Part shown: one piece after another, positions 56,280 through 64,000 of the stretch
How positions within the stretch are numbered: position 1 is the first letter of the stretch
How the letters are laid out: each line of letters begins with the position of its first letter
Source of the DNA: JAXGTD01 sp040775095
GTDB taxonomy: Bacteria; Pseudomonadota; Gammaproteobacteria; Chromatiales; Chromatiaceae
Assembly (NCBI GenBank): GCA_040775095.1
Contig: JAXGTD010000007.1
Location: 1-64,000 of the forward strand
Reading direction: 5' to 3'
Length of the DNA stretch: 64,000 nt
Translations under genes and position numbers: made by a program
The notes under the pieces: generated by a model
The model's input: only the letters and a program-made list of their open reading frames with translations
Databases searched by the model: none
Told to the model about the DNA's origin: nothing

Positions 56280-59200
56280 TCGAGCCCCTGGACCTCACCA
56301 CGATTCCATTGCGCGGTCTGCACCTGATCGAGGCCAGCGCCGGTACTGGTAAGACCTACGCCATTACCAACCTGGTGCTGCGCATGGTGATGGAAGACGG
56401 TATCGGCATCGATCGCATCCTGGTCTTGACCTTCACCAATGCCGCCACCGAGGAGCTGCGCGAGCGGGTGGGACGTCGGCTGCGCGCCGCCCTGGCCGCG
56501 TTCGAGGCCAAAGCCGCCGGGCAGCCGGTGGGCGACGACCCGATCCTCGTCGGGCTGACCGATGGACGTATCGGTGGCGTCGACCCGCAACGGGCACGTC
56601 AGCGTCTGGCCGAGGCGATTGCCCGTATGGACGAGGCCGCAATCCAGACCATCCATGGCTTCTGCGGGCGGTTGCTACAGGACAATGCCTTCGAGAGTGG
56701 CATCAGCTTTGATCCGGAGATGATCACGGATGAATCGGCACTCCGGCAGGGCGCCGTCGAGGATCTGTGGCGCCGGCGCATGGCAGCGGCCGATCCCGAG
56801 CAGGCCGCCTGGATGCTCGCCAACTGGAAGGCTGGACCGCAGGCCCTGCTCGACTCCCTGAAAGATCACCTCGGCCCCGGGACGCTGCAGGTGCTGCCGC
56901 GGCGGGCACCGGATGCGGACCCAAGGCAACAGCTGCATGGTTGGCGCGAGCGCCTGCGCGCGACCTGGCCCGCCAGCCGAGACGCCGTCGCCAAGCTGCT
57001 GGCAGACCGGGAGGTGCTCAAGCAGAACAGCTACAGGCCCGGTGCCGTCGCACAGGCCCTGGCCGCGGTCGATGACCTGGTCGCCGACGGGGCGTTGCCC
57101 GACAAGTTGCCGGACAAGCTCGCACTGCTGACCCCGGCGAAGCTCGCCGTCGGTACCAAGAATGGCCACACCACGCCGAAGCACGCATTCTTCGATCTTT
57201 GCGGGGAGATGACACCGGGGCAGGTCGAAGCCTTCGCTCGTCAACGCCGCGCGGCGTTTCTGATCGAGGCCCGGAGCGAGCTGATTGCCGCTCTGAAGCA
57301 CGCCAAGCAGCAGCGACGCGTGCTCTATTTCGACGACCTGCTGAGCCGCACCGCCGAGGCCCTCGATGGACCGCTCGGCGACGGCCTGGCGCAACGCGTG
57401 CGCCAGGCATACCCGCGGGCGCTGATCGACGAGTTCCAGGACACCGATACGCTGCAATACCGGGTCTTTCGCCGCATCTACGGCGACGATGGCAACAGCG
57501 CGGCGTCCCATGGTCTGTTCCTGATCGGCGACCCCAAGCAGGCCATCTACGCCTTTCGGGGGGGCGATATCTTTACCTACATGGGCGCACGCCGGCAGGC
57601 GGCGGCGCACGGCGCGATCTGGACCCTGGACACCAACTGGCGTTCCGCCAGCCGGCTCGTCGAAGCCGTCAACACGCTGTTCGCGCGCGCCCACGCGCCG
57701 TTCATTTACGAGGAGGCGATCCCGTTCGCGCCGGTCCGCTCCGGGCCGAAGGCAGACAACGCACCGTTGCGGATCGACGGCGAGCCGGTCACCCCGCTCG
57801 AGCTGCGCTGGCTGCCGCTGGATCCCGAGCACCGCCTCAAGAACGGCCAGTGGCTCAGCGCCGACGGCGCGCTGAGCCTCGCGGCCGCGGACACCGCGGC
57901 ACGGATCGCCGCACTGATCGCCCAGGGAAACGCCGGCCGCGCGCGTATCGGCGAGCGCGCGCTGCAGGCACGCGACATCGCGGTCTTGGTACGCAAGCAC
58001 AAGGAAGGCGTCGCCGTGCGCGATGCGCTGATGCAACAGGGGGTCGCCTGCGTCAGTATCGGCCAGGAGAGCGTGTTCGAAAGCGGCGAGGCCGAGGAGT
58101 TGATGCTGCTGCTGCGCGCGCTCAGCGAGGGCAGCGACGAGGGCACGCTGCGCGCGGCGCTGAGCACCAGGATGCTCGGTTGGAGCGCCTCGCGCATCGC
58201 CGCGCTCGACACCGATGAGTCGGCCTGGGACGCGCTGCTGGCGCGCATCGAGCTCTATCGTGGCTGTTGGCAGGAGCAGGGGTTCCTGGCCGCGTTCTGG
58301 CGACTGATTCAGGGCGAGGGCATCACCGGGAATCTGCGTCGGCTGCCCGACGGGGAGCGGCGGCTGACGAACCTGCTGCACCTGGGGGAGCTGGTCGAGG
58401 TCGCCGCGCACGAGCACCCGGGCATCGACAATCTGCTGCGCTGGCTGGAACAACAGCGCGAGGATCCGCCCAGGGGTGACGACGGCCAGCTGCTGCGCCT
58501 GGAGAGCGATGCGCAGTTGGTGCGTATCGTCACTCTGCACAAGAGCAAGGGGCTGGAATTCCCGGTGGTGTTCCTGCCATTTCCCTGGACCGCATTCCGC
58601 TCCGTCGACAAGAACGCCCCCGTGCCATTCCATGCCGACGACGGCACCGCCTGCCTCGACCTCGGCTCCGATGAGCTCGATCAGAGCATCGGCCGATATC
58701 GACGCGAGACCCTGGCCGAGGGCCTGCGTTTGCTCTATGTCGGGCTCACCCGCGCAAAACACCTCTGCCTCGTCCACTGGGGGAGCGTCAACGGGGCGGG
58801 TGGCTCCGCGGCCGCCTATCTGCTGCACCCGGACCCGTTCATCGACGGCCCCGGAGACCGAATGAAGGGGCGGGACGATCAAACGTTGCGGGCGGGGCTC
58901 GAGGGGCTCTGCCGGCTGGCCCCCGATGCCATCTGTGTTACCGATGCCACACCCCGGCAGGACCCGTCGCCCGGGCTGGCGCTGCCCGCGCCGCCCACGC
59001 TGTCGGCGCGCGTGTTTGCCGGCCCGATCCGAGACGACTGGCGCCTGGCCAGCTATTCGGGGCTGATCAGTGAGTTCGACCGGGACAGCGACCGCCCCGA
59101 TTACGACCAGGATCCAGGCCAGGGCGCGGGTGCCGTGCACGAGCGCATCGAGCCCCTGGTCGCCGGGACGGCCGAGACAGGGGATGCGAGCGTGCCCGAT

Positions 59201-60046
59201 GCCGGCGCTGGCCCCGATACGCCGCCTGGCGGGGTCCTGGATCCGATCTTTGCCTTTCCCCGCGGGATTCGTGCCGGCCACTGCCTGCACGCGATGTTCG
59301 AGCACCTGGACTTCCCCGACGCCCGCGATCAGGTGCTGCGCGACGCGGCGCGCCATGCCCTGGTCCGGCACGGCATCGACACGAAATGGTCCACGGCCGC
59401 CGCCGATCTGGTGACCAATACGCTCGACACGCCGCTGCGCACCGACCCCGACGGCGCCTCGCTTCGACTGCGCGATCTGCCCAGGGCCGATCGCCGCAAT
59501 GAGCTGGCGTTTCATTTCAGCCTCGAAGAGGCGCGGACGCGGGGCCTCGGGCAGTTGCTGTCGGCCCATGGCTATCCCGATGCCGGGCTGTCGCGTTCCA
59601 GCGGGCGGACCCTGCGGGGCCTGATGAAGGGCTACATCGACCTGGTGTTCCGTTGGAACGGGCGGTTCTATATCGCCGACTACAAGTCGAATCATTTAGG
59701 CGATTCCCTGGATGACTACGCCCCCAACGCGATCGCGGCGGCGATGGCGCATCACCGCTACCACCTGCAGTACCTGATCTACAGTGTCGCGCTGCACCGC
59801 TGGTTGAGCGCACGTCAACCCGGCTACGACGGCGCCGTCCACTTCGGGGGCGTGCTCTATCTGTTCGTTCGTGGCATACGCCCGACCCTCACCGCCGATG
59901 GAGCGGCCAGCCACGGGGTGTTCCACGACTGCCCCGCGCCGGGGCTGATCCGGGCGTTGGACGCGGCCCTCGGGGCGGCAGCGGCAATGGACCTGCCCGA
60001 TGCAGGGCACGCCGGGCGCACCCGGCTTGAGGAGACCAGCCAATGA
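56276..60046 (+). CDS. recB: Exodeoxyribonuclease V subunit beta
   Basis: Helicase-nuclease engine of RecBCD, 1256 residues. The N-terminal UvrD-type motor has Walker A EASAGTGKTYAI. The C-terminal nuclease domain is intact, with GYIDLVFRWNGRFYIADYKS carrying the catalytic Asp-Asp-Lys pattern. Start is GTG overlapping the recC stop; it ends in an ATGA overlap with recD. Confidence 0.95.
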   Translation: MIEPLDLTTIPLRGLHLIEASAGTGKTYAITNLVLRMVMEDGIGIDRILVLTFTNAATEELRERVGRRLRAALAAFEAKAAGQPVGDDPILVGLTDGRIGGVDPQRARQRLAEAIARMDEAAIQTIHGFCGRLLQDNAFESGISFDPEMITDESALRQGAVEDLWRRRMAAADPEQAAWMLANWKAGPQALLDSLKDHLGPGTLQVLPRRAPDADPRQQLHGWRERLRATWPASRDAVAKLLADREVLKQNSYRPGAVAQALAAVDDLVADGALPDKLPDKLALLTPAKLAVGTKNGHTTPKHAFFDLCGEMTPGQVEAFARQRRAAFLIEARSELIAALKHAKQQRRVLYFDDLLSRTAEALDGPLGDGLAQRVRQAYPRALIDEFQDTDTLQYRVFRRIYGDDGNSAASHGLFLIGDPKQAIYAFRGGDIFTYMGARRQAAAHGAIWTLDTNWRSASRLVEAVNTLFARAHAPFIYEEAIPFAPVRSGPKADNAPLRIDGEPVTPLELRWLPLDPEHRLKNGQWLSADGALSLAAADTAARIAALIAQGNAGRARIGERALQARDIAVLVRKHKEGVAVRDALMQQGVACVSIGQESVFESGEAEELMLLLRALSEGSDEGTLRAALSTRMLGWSASRIAALDTDESAWDALLARIELYRGCWQEQGFLAAFWRLIQGEGITGNLRRLPDGERRLTNLLHLGELVEVAAHEHPGIDNLLRWLEQQREDPPRGDDGQLLRLESDAQLVRIVTLHKSKGLEFPVVFLPFPWTAFRSVDKNAPVPFHADDGTACLDLGSDELDQSIGRYRRETLAEGLRLLYVGLTRAKHLCLVHWGSVNGAGGSAAAYLLHPDPFIDGPGDRMKGRDDQTLRAGLEGLCRLAPDAICVTDATPRQDPSPGLALPAPPTLSARVFAGPIRDDWRLASYSGLISEFDRDSDRPDYDQDPGQGAGAVHERIEPLVAGTAETGDASVPDAGAGPDTPPGGVLDPIFAFPRGIRAGHCLHAMFEHLDFPDARDQVLRDAARHALVRHGIDTKWSTAAADLVTNTLDTPLRTDPDGASLRLRDLPRADRRNELAFHFSLEEARTRGLGQLLSAHGYPDAGLSRSSGRTLRGLMKGYIDLVFRWNGRFYIADYKSNHLGDSLDDYAPNAIAAAMAHHRYHLQYLIYSVALHRWLSARQPGYDGAVHFGGVLYLFVRGIRPTLTADGAASHGVFHDCPAPGLIRALDAALGAAAAMDLPDAGHAGRTRLEETSQ

Positions 60047-61986
60047 CCGAGAGCCTTCTGCAACAGGCCGTCGACAGCGGCGAGCTGGGCGCGGTCGATC
60101 TGCATCTGGCCCGTTGGTTGCGCCGAACCGCCGGCGGCGCCGAACCCGGACAGCTGCTGGCCGCCGCGCTGGCGAGCCAACGCACCAGCAGCGGCGACGT
60201 CTGTCTGGATCTGCGTCGCTTCGCCGGTGCCTGCCCATTCGAGTCGGTCCCCGCGTTACGGGCCCCGATGCTTGCGCCATGGCGCGATGCCCTCACACGC
60301 TGGAGCGTGGTCAGCGTCGACGGCGAGCGGGCGCCACTGGTCCTCGACGCAAAGGATCGGCTCTATCTGGGGCGCTACTGGGAGTTCGAGCAGTCCGTCG
60401 CGCGCCGCATCCAGGAGCTCGCGGCCGATTGGGCACCAGAGGTCGACCGCCCCCGGCTGCGCGCTGGACTCGAGCGCCTGTTCCCGGCGGCGACGCACGA
60501 GGAGCCGGACTGGCAGCGCGTGGCGGCGACGATCGCCGTGCTCAAGCGTCTCTGCGTGATCTCCGGCGGACCCGGCACCGGCAAGACCCACACGGTCACC
60601 GCGATCCTGGCCCTGTTGGTCGAGCAGGCGGCGGCGAGCGGGCGCCCACCGCGCGTCGCGCTGGCCGCACCAACGGGCAAGGCCGCGGCACGGCTGACAG
60701 AGTCCATCCGCCGAGCCCGGACCCGGCCCGGCATGGATCCGGCACTGGCCTCGGCAATCCCGGACGAGGGCCAGACCCTGCATCGACTGCTCGGATTCCG
60801 TCCGGGCCGAGCGCGGCCCCGCCACCATGCCGGCAACCCGCTGCATCTCGACCTGCTGGTGGTGGACGAGGCATCGATGCTCGATTTGCCGCTGATGGCC
60901 CGGTTGCTCGATGCCTTGCCTGCCGGGGCGCGGCTGATCCTGCTCGGCGACCGCGACCAGCTCGCCTCGGTGGAGTCCGGCATGGTGCTGGGCGACCTGT
61001 GCGGGCGCGGTCGTGATCCCGGTTACTCCGAGGCCATGCGCACGGCCCTGCTCGAGATCGCCGGCATGGATCCGAACGCGGCCGCCAGGCCGACCCGGGA
61101 TCACCACGAGAGCGATCCCGCGCTGGCGCTGGCCGCCGCCGAGGCCAGCGCCGGGGTGTCACGGCATGGGCTCGGCGATGCCATTGCGCTGTTACGCAGG
61201 AGCTGGCGTTTCCGACCGGACAGTGGCATCGGTGCACTGGCCGCCGCGGTCAACGCCGGCGACGTGCGCTCGGCAAGACGGGTCATCGGCGCGGGACATG
61301 CTGACCTGCGATGGCTCGAGCTCGACGGGGCCGGTCTGCGCCAGTTCCTGGTTGCAGAGTTGGTGCCGCGCTACCGCGCCTGCCTCGCTGCCGGGGGACC
61401 CGCCGCGGTGCTCGCGCGATTCAACGAGTTTCGGGTGCTGTGCGCGGTGCGCGACGGCGAATTTGGCGTCGACAACCTGAACCGGATCGCCGAGTCGGTA
61501 CTCGCGCAGGCGGGTGTCATCGACCTGAGCGGCGGGCGAGGGCGGCGCCACTATTCCGGTCGGCCGGTGCTGATCACCCGCAACGACTATGGTCTGGGAC
61601 TGTACAATGGCGATATCGGCATACTGCTGCCCGGGCAGCGCCCGCCATCGCCCGAGGTGCCCGACGCGACCCCGGATCGGCAGGCGGCAGACCTGCGGGC
61701 CTGGTTCGACTCCGAGGACGGCGTTCGACGCATCCTGCCCGCCAGACTTCCGGACAACGAGACCCTGTTCGCAATGACGGTGCACAAGTCCCAGGGTTCG
61801 GAATTCAACGAGGTGGTCCTCGTGCTGCCGCCTTATTCGAGCCGTGCCGTGACCCGTGAGCTGCTCTACACCGGCATCACCCGGGCCAGAGATCGCATCA
61901 CGCTCATCGCGCCGATGCAGCGCCTCACCGACGCCGCCGCGCGGCCCGTGGTGCGCACCTCCGGGCTGTACGACGCGATCTGGTAG
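60043..61986 (+). CDS. recD: Exodeoxyribonuclease V subunit alpha
   Basis: 5'-3' helicase of the RecBCD complex, 647 residues. Walker A SGGPGTGKTHTV, DEASMLDLPLM (Walker B), and the C-terminal motif TVHKSQGSEF with ITRARD. Third gene of a tightly overlapped recC-recB-recD operon, so all three components of double-strand-break processing are here. Confidence 0.95.
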   Translation: MTESLLQQAVDSGELGAVDLHLARWLRRTAGGAEPGQLLAAALASQRTSSGDVCLDLRRFAGACPFESVPALRAPMLAPWRDALTRWSVVSVDGERAPLVLDAKDRLYLGRYWEFEQSVARRIQELAADWAPEVDRPRLRAGLERLFPAATHEEPDWQRVAATIAVLKRLCVISGGPGTGKTHTVTAILALLVEQAAASGRPPRVALAAPTGKAAARLTESIRRARTRPGMDPALASAIPDEGQTLHRLLGFRPGRARPRHHAGNPLHLDLLVVDEASMLDLPLMARLLDALPAGARLILLGDRDQLASVESGMVLGDLCGRGRDPGYSEAMRTALLEIAGMDPNAAARPTRDHHESDPALALAAAEASAGVSRHGLGDAIALLRRSWRFRPDSGIGALAAAVNAGDVRSARRVIGAGHADLRWLELDGAGLRQFLVAELVPRYRACLAAGGPAAVLARFNEFRVLCAVRDGEFGVDNLNRIAESVLAQAGVIDLSGGRGRRHYSGRPVLITRNDYGLGLYNGDIGILLPGQRPPSPEVPDATPDRQAADLRAWFDSEDGVRRILPARLPDNETLFAMTVHKSQGSEFNEVVLVLPPYSSRAVTRELLYTGITRARDRITLIAPMQRLTDAAARPVVRTSGLYDAIW

Positions 61987-62056
61987 GCGTCATTGGCGGG
62001 GATCGCCGGAAATCGGCGTTTCCCTCGTGCTGCCTTTCCCCAAGCCTGGAAACGGA

Positions 62057-62836
62057 ATGAACAACTACGAATTCTGCGCGCGGTGGGTCATCGACCAGCA
62101 CCTGGACAAGGCGATCCGTGTGCTCGACTATGGTTGTGGCGCCGGGCAGATCGTCAATGCGCTGCGAGCGCGAGACATCAACGCCTTCGGGTGCGACCTG
62201 TTCTATGAAGGTGGAGACTATTCCGATTCTATTCCTTCCGGACTTCTGGATCGCGGCATTATCAGAAGGATGGATGGAAACAGGATTCCATTCGATTCGG
62301 CGTTGTTTGACGTCGTCATCAACAATCAGGTCATGGAGCATGTCGAGAATCTCGATCTTGTGCTCGCCGAGATCAAACGCGTGCTAAGGCCTGGCGGCGC
62401 CGTCATGAGCCTGTTTCCTGACCGGGGTGTCTGGCGTGAAGGGCACTGCGGTATCCCGTTTCTTCACTGGTTTCCGAAGCGCGGCCGAATTAGAGTCTAT
62501 TACGCGGCCGCACTCAGGACGCTTGGCCTTGGGTATCACAAGGGAAATAAGGACGTGATGGCGTGGAGCCGGGATTTCTGCACCTGGTTGGACGACTGGA
62601 CCCACTACAGAACGGCCCAGGAAATCGGCTCAAGCTATAGGAAATACTTCTGCGATATCGCGCATGTCGAAGAAGACTGGCTGCAACGCAGGCTCGGCGG
62701 CAAGAAGGCCCTGGTGACCTGGCTTCCAGTGTCGATACAGCAACTGATCGTCAGAAAACTTGCGGGCATGGTCTTTGTCGCCCGCGGACCGATAACTGTC
62801 CTGACACAGGGGCCGCCCGCCGGGCGCAGCAGATGA
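62057..62836 (+). CDS. Class I SAM-dependent methyltransferase
   Basis: 259 residues. SAM-binding motif VLDYGCGAGQIVNAL and the Methyltransf_11 blocks NNQVMEHVENLDL and RVLRPGG are clear. The part after about residue 125 has no recognised partner, and the substrate is unknown. Codon use is noticeably less GC-rich than in the flanking genes (many A/T third positions around 62210-62420), suggesting more recent acquisition. The ATG at 62057 was preferred over the long frame upstream that overlaps recD. Confidence 0.8.
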   Translation: MNNYEFCARWVIDQHLDKAIRVLDYGCGAGQIVNALRARDINAFGCDLFYEGGDYSDSIPSGLLDRGIIRRMDGNRIPFDSALFDVVINNQVMEHVENLDLVLAEIKRVLRPGGAVMSLFPDRGVWREGHCGIPFLHWFPKRGRIRVYYAAALRTLGLGYHKGNKDVMAWSRDFCTWLDDWTHYRTAQEIGSSYRKYFCDIAHVEEDWLQRRLGGKKALVTWLPVSIQQLIVRKLAGMVFVARGPITVLTQGPPAGRSR

Positions 62837-62861
62837 TCGGCGACCCGCTTGTTCCAGCCTC

Positions 62862-64000
62862 TCAGACATCGGCGACATCGGCACGGGCGCCCTCGGGGAC
62901 GATCAAGACCTCGGGCAGCGGCCAGGACAAGACCCAGGCCGCCAGCACGAACCCGGCCGACCACCACAGGCAGCCCTCCAACCCCTGAGTCTGATAGACC
63001 AGGCCGGAAAGCACGGTCCCCGCCAGGCGGCCGCCCGCGTTGGCCATGTAATAGAAGCCGACGTTCATCGAGACCTTTTCGAAGTCCGAATAGGCCAGGA
63101 TCAGGTAAGAATGCACCGCCGAGTTGATCGCGAAGACCGCGCCGAACAGGATCAACCCGGTCATCAGCACGGGCCCCGGCGGCCAGCCTTGCATCAATGC
63201 GAGGGCGATCCCGGCCGGGAACGCGCTCAGGACCAGCGCCCAGACCCGGGCGGTGCCACCGCCGGGTCCCCTGCCATGGTGAAGCCTGCGAATCAGCCTT
63301 GGCGCCGCCGCCTGCACGAGGCCGTAACCGATGACCCAAGACGCCAGAAAGCCGCCCACCTGCATGAAGGACCAGCCCAACACCTCGTAGAGAAACACCG
63401 GCAGGCCCACGACGAACCAGACATCGCGCGAGCCGAACAGGAAGAATCGGGCCGCCGACAGCCAGTTGATGGCCGGCGTCTTGGAGAACACCTGGGTGAA
63501 CTTCGGCTTCGACTTCATCTTGCCGACCCCGCTCGGCAGCACGATCGCGGTGGCAACCAGTACCACGGCCAATGCCCCGGCGAGCACGGCCAGCGCCCCG
63601 CGGAAGCCGATCCACTCCAGCAGCGCCGCGCCGACAAAGAATCCGAGGCCCTTGAGCGCGTTCTTGGAGCCCGTCAGTACGGCCACGTATTTGAACAGCT
63701 TGGACTCGCCGCCATGCTCGCCGGTGAGCGTCTTGACCGTCGCCTTTGCTGACATCTTGTTCAGGTCCTTGGCGATGCCCGAGAGAGCCTGGGCCAGCAT
63801 CACGTAGGCCACCGAGAGCCAGGGGTCGGGTGCGGTGAGCATGAGCAACGCCACCACCTGCATCCCCATGCCAATGTGCATGGTCAGGTTGAGCCCGATC
63901 CTTGCACCGAGCCAGCCGCCAACCAGGTTGGTGACGATGCCGAACACCTCGTAGAAGAGGAACAGCATGGCCACCTCGAATGGCGAGTAACCGAGCATGT
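62862..64000 (-). CDS. arsJ: Organoarsenical efflux MFS transporter ArsJ (5' end beyond right edge)
   Basis: Inner-membrane major-facilitator protein; ArsJ exports 1-arseno-3-phosphoglycerate made from arsenate by a partner glyceraldehyde-3-phosphate dehydrogenase. About 379 codons are visible, with some 25 N-terminal residues off the edge. Distinctive family blocks are LFYEVFGIVTNLVGGWLGAR, LSGIAKDLNKMSAK, YVAVLTGSKNALKGLGFF and SAARFFLFGSRDVWFVVGLP. Around 11-12 hydrophobic segments are seen. The gene runs leftward, so its promoter and the expected partner dehydrogenase gene lie to the right, outside the window. Confidence 0.85.
   Translation of the reverse strand, partial: MLGYSPFEVAMLFLFYEVFGIVTNLVGGWLGARIGLNLTMHIGMGMQVVALLMLTAPDPWLSVAYVMLAQALSGIAKDLNKMSAKATVKTLTGEHGGESKLFKYVAVLTGSKNALKGLGFFVGAALLEWIGFRGALAVLAGALAVVLVATAIVLPSGVGKMKSKPKFTQVFSKTPAINWLSAARFFLFGSRDVWFVVGLPVFLYEVLGWSFMQVGGFLASWVIGYGLVQAAAPRLIRRLHHGRGPGGGTARVWALVLSAFPAGIALALMQGWPPGPVLMTGLILFGAVFAINSAVHSYLILAYSDFEKVSMNVGFYYMANAGGRLAGTVLSGLVYQTQGLEGCLWWSAGFVLAAWVLSWPLPEVLIVPEGARADVADV

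Noticed and set aside
56675..59695. Minus-strand open frame of 1006 codons opposite recB
   Set aside because: Long only because of high GC; RecB on the plus strand has all motifs.

Overview
The window is GC-rich and densely coded. It reads as a chromosomal segment of a gammaproteobacterium, most likely a purple-sulfur-type member of Chromatiales (Chromatiaceae-like). The evidence is gene order and protein character: smpB, tpiA-secG-tRNA-Leu-nuoA..N, carA-carB-greA, gcvR-bcp next to dapA-bamC, and recC-recB-recD. No photosynthesis, sulfur-oxidation or rRNA gene is present, so the family assignment is inference. No CRISPR array, prophage or transposase gene was seen.

Layout. (1) 1-4260: glutamine-dependent NAD+ synthetase (running off the left edge) and smpB on the minus strand, then tpiA, secG and tRNA-Leu(GAG) on the plus strand. 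(2) 4341-19270: a complete 14-gene NADH:quinone oxidoreductase operon (nuoA-N, nuoC and nuoD separate) with its own promoter. (3) 19348-25105: an adenosine-kinase-like PfkB kinase (minus), then a helicase/exonuclease pair resembling the MrfA-MrfB repair system, then an OmpA-type lipoprotein. (4) 25250-32238: a decaying type I restriction-modification island. hsdM has two nonsense codons and a one-base insertion; only the tail of hsdS is left, next to a run of palindromes; hsdR has lost its middle. Between them lie a truncated DUF1016 gene, an apparently intact Fic gene, and an AlbA_2/ATP-binding regulator split at a nine-T run that forms a textbook -1 slippery heptamer. (5) 32408-40150: adk, a divergent pair of thioredoxin-fold proteins (cnoX-like and trxC), carA, carB, greA. 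(6) 40414-49038: small secreted, membrane and pilin genes, the minus-strand cluster gcvR-bcp-phoH-dsrE, and the plus-strand cluster dapA-bamC-MBL hydrolase-LMW phosphatase. (7) 49065-61986: cydDC (minus) and the complete recCBD operon (plus). (8) 62057-64000: a methyltransferase of lower GC, then arsJ (minus) cut by the right edge.

How it works together. Most of the window is core metabolism and maintenance: respiratory complex I, pyrimidine/arginine precursor synthesis, lysine precursor synthesis, redox protection, trans-translation and double-strand-break repair. The accessory part is the decayed restriction island and the arsenic gene at the right edge. Two kinds of small dispersed palindromic repeats were found: a modular two-hairpin family with three copies (about 1974, 34577 and 42018), and a cluster of GCTTGGG/GCTTCCC palindromes inside the hsdS remnant. 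The best candidates for something undescribed are the T9 frameshift site in the AlbA_2 gene, the modular repeat family, and a long stem-loop between nuoI and nuoJ.
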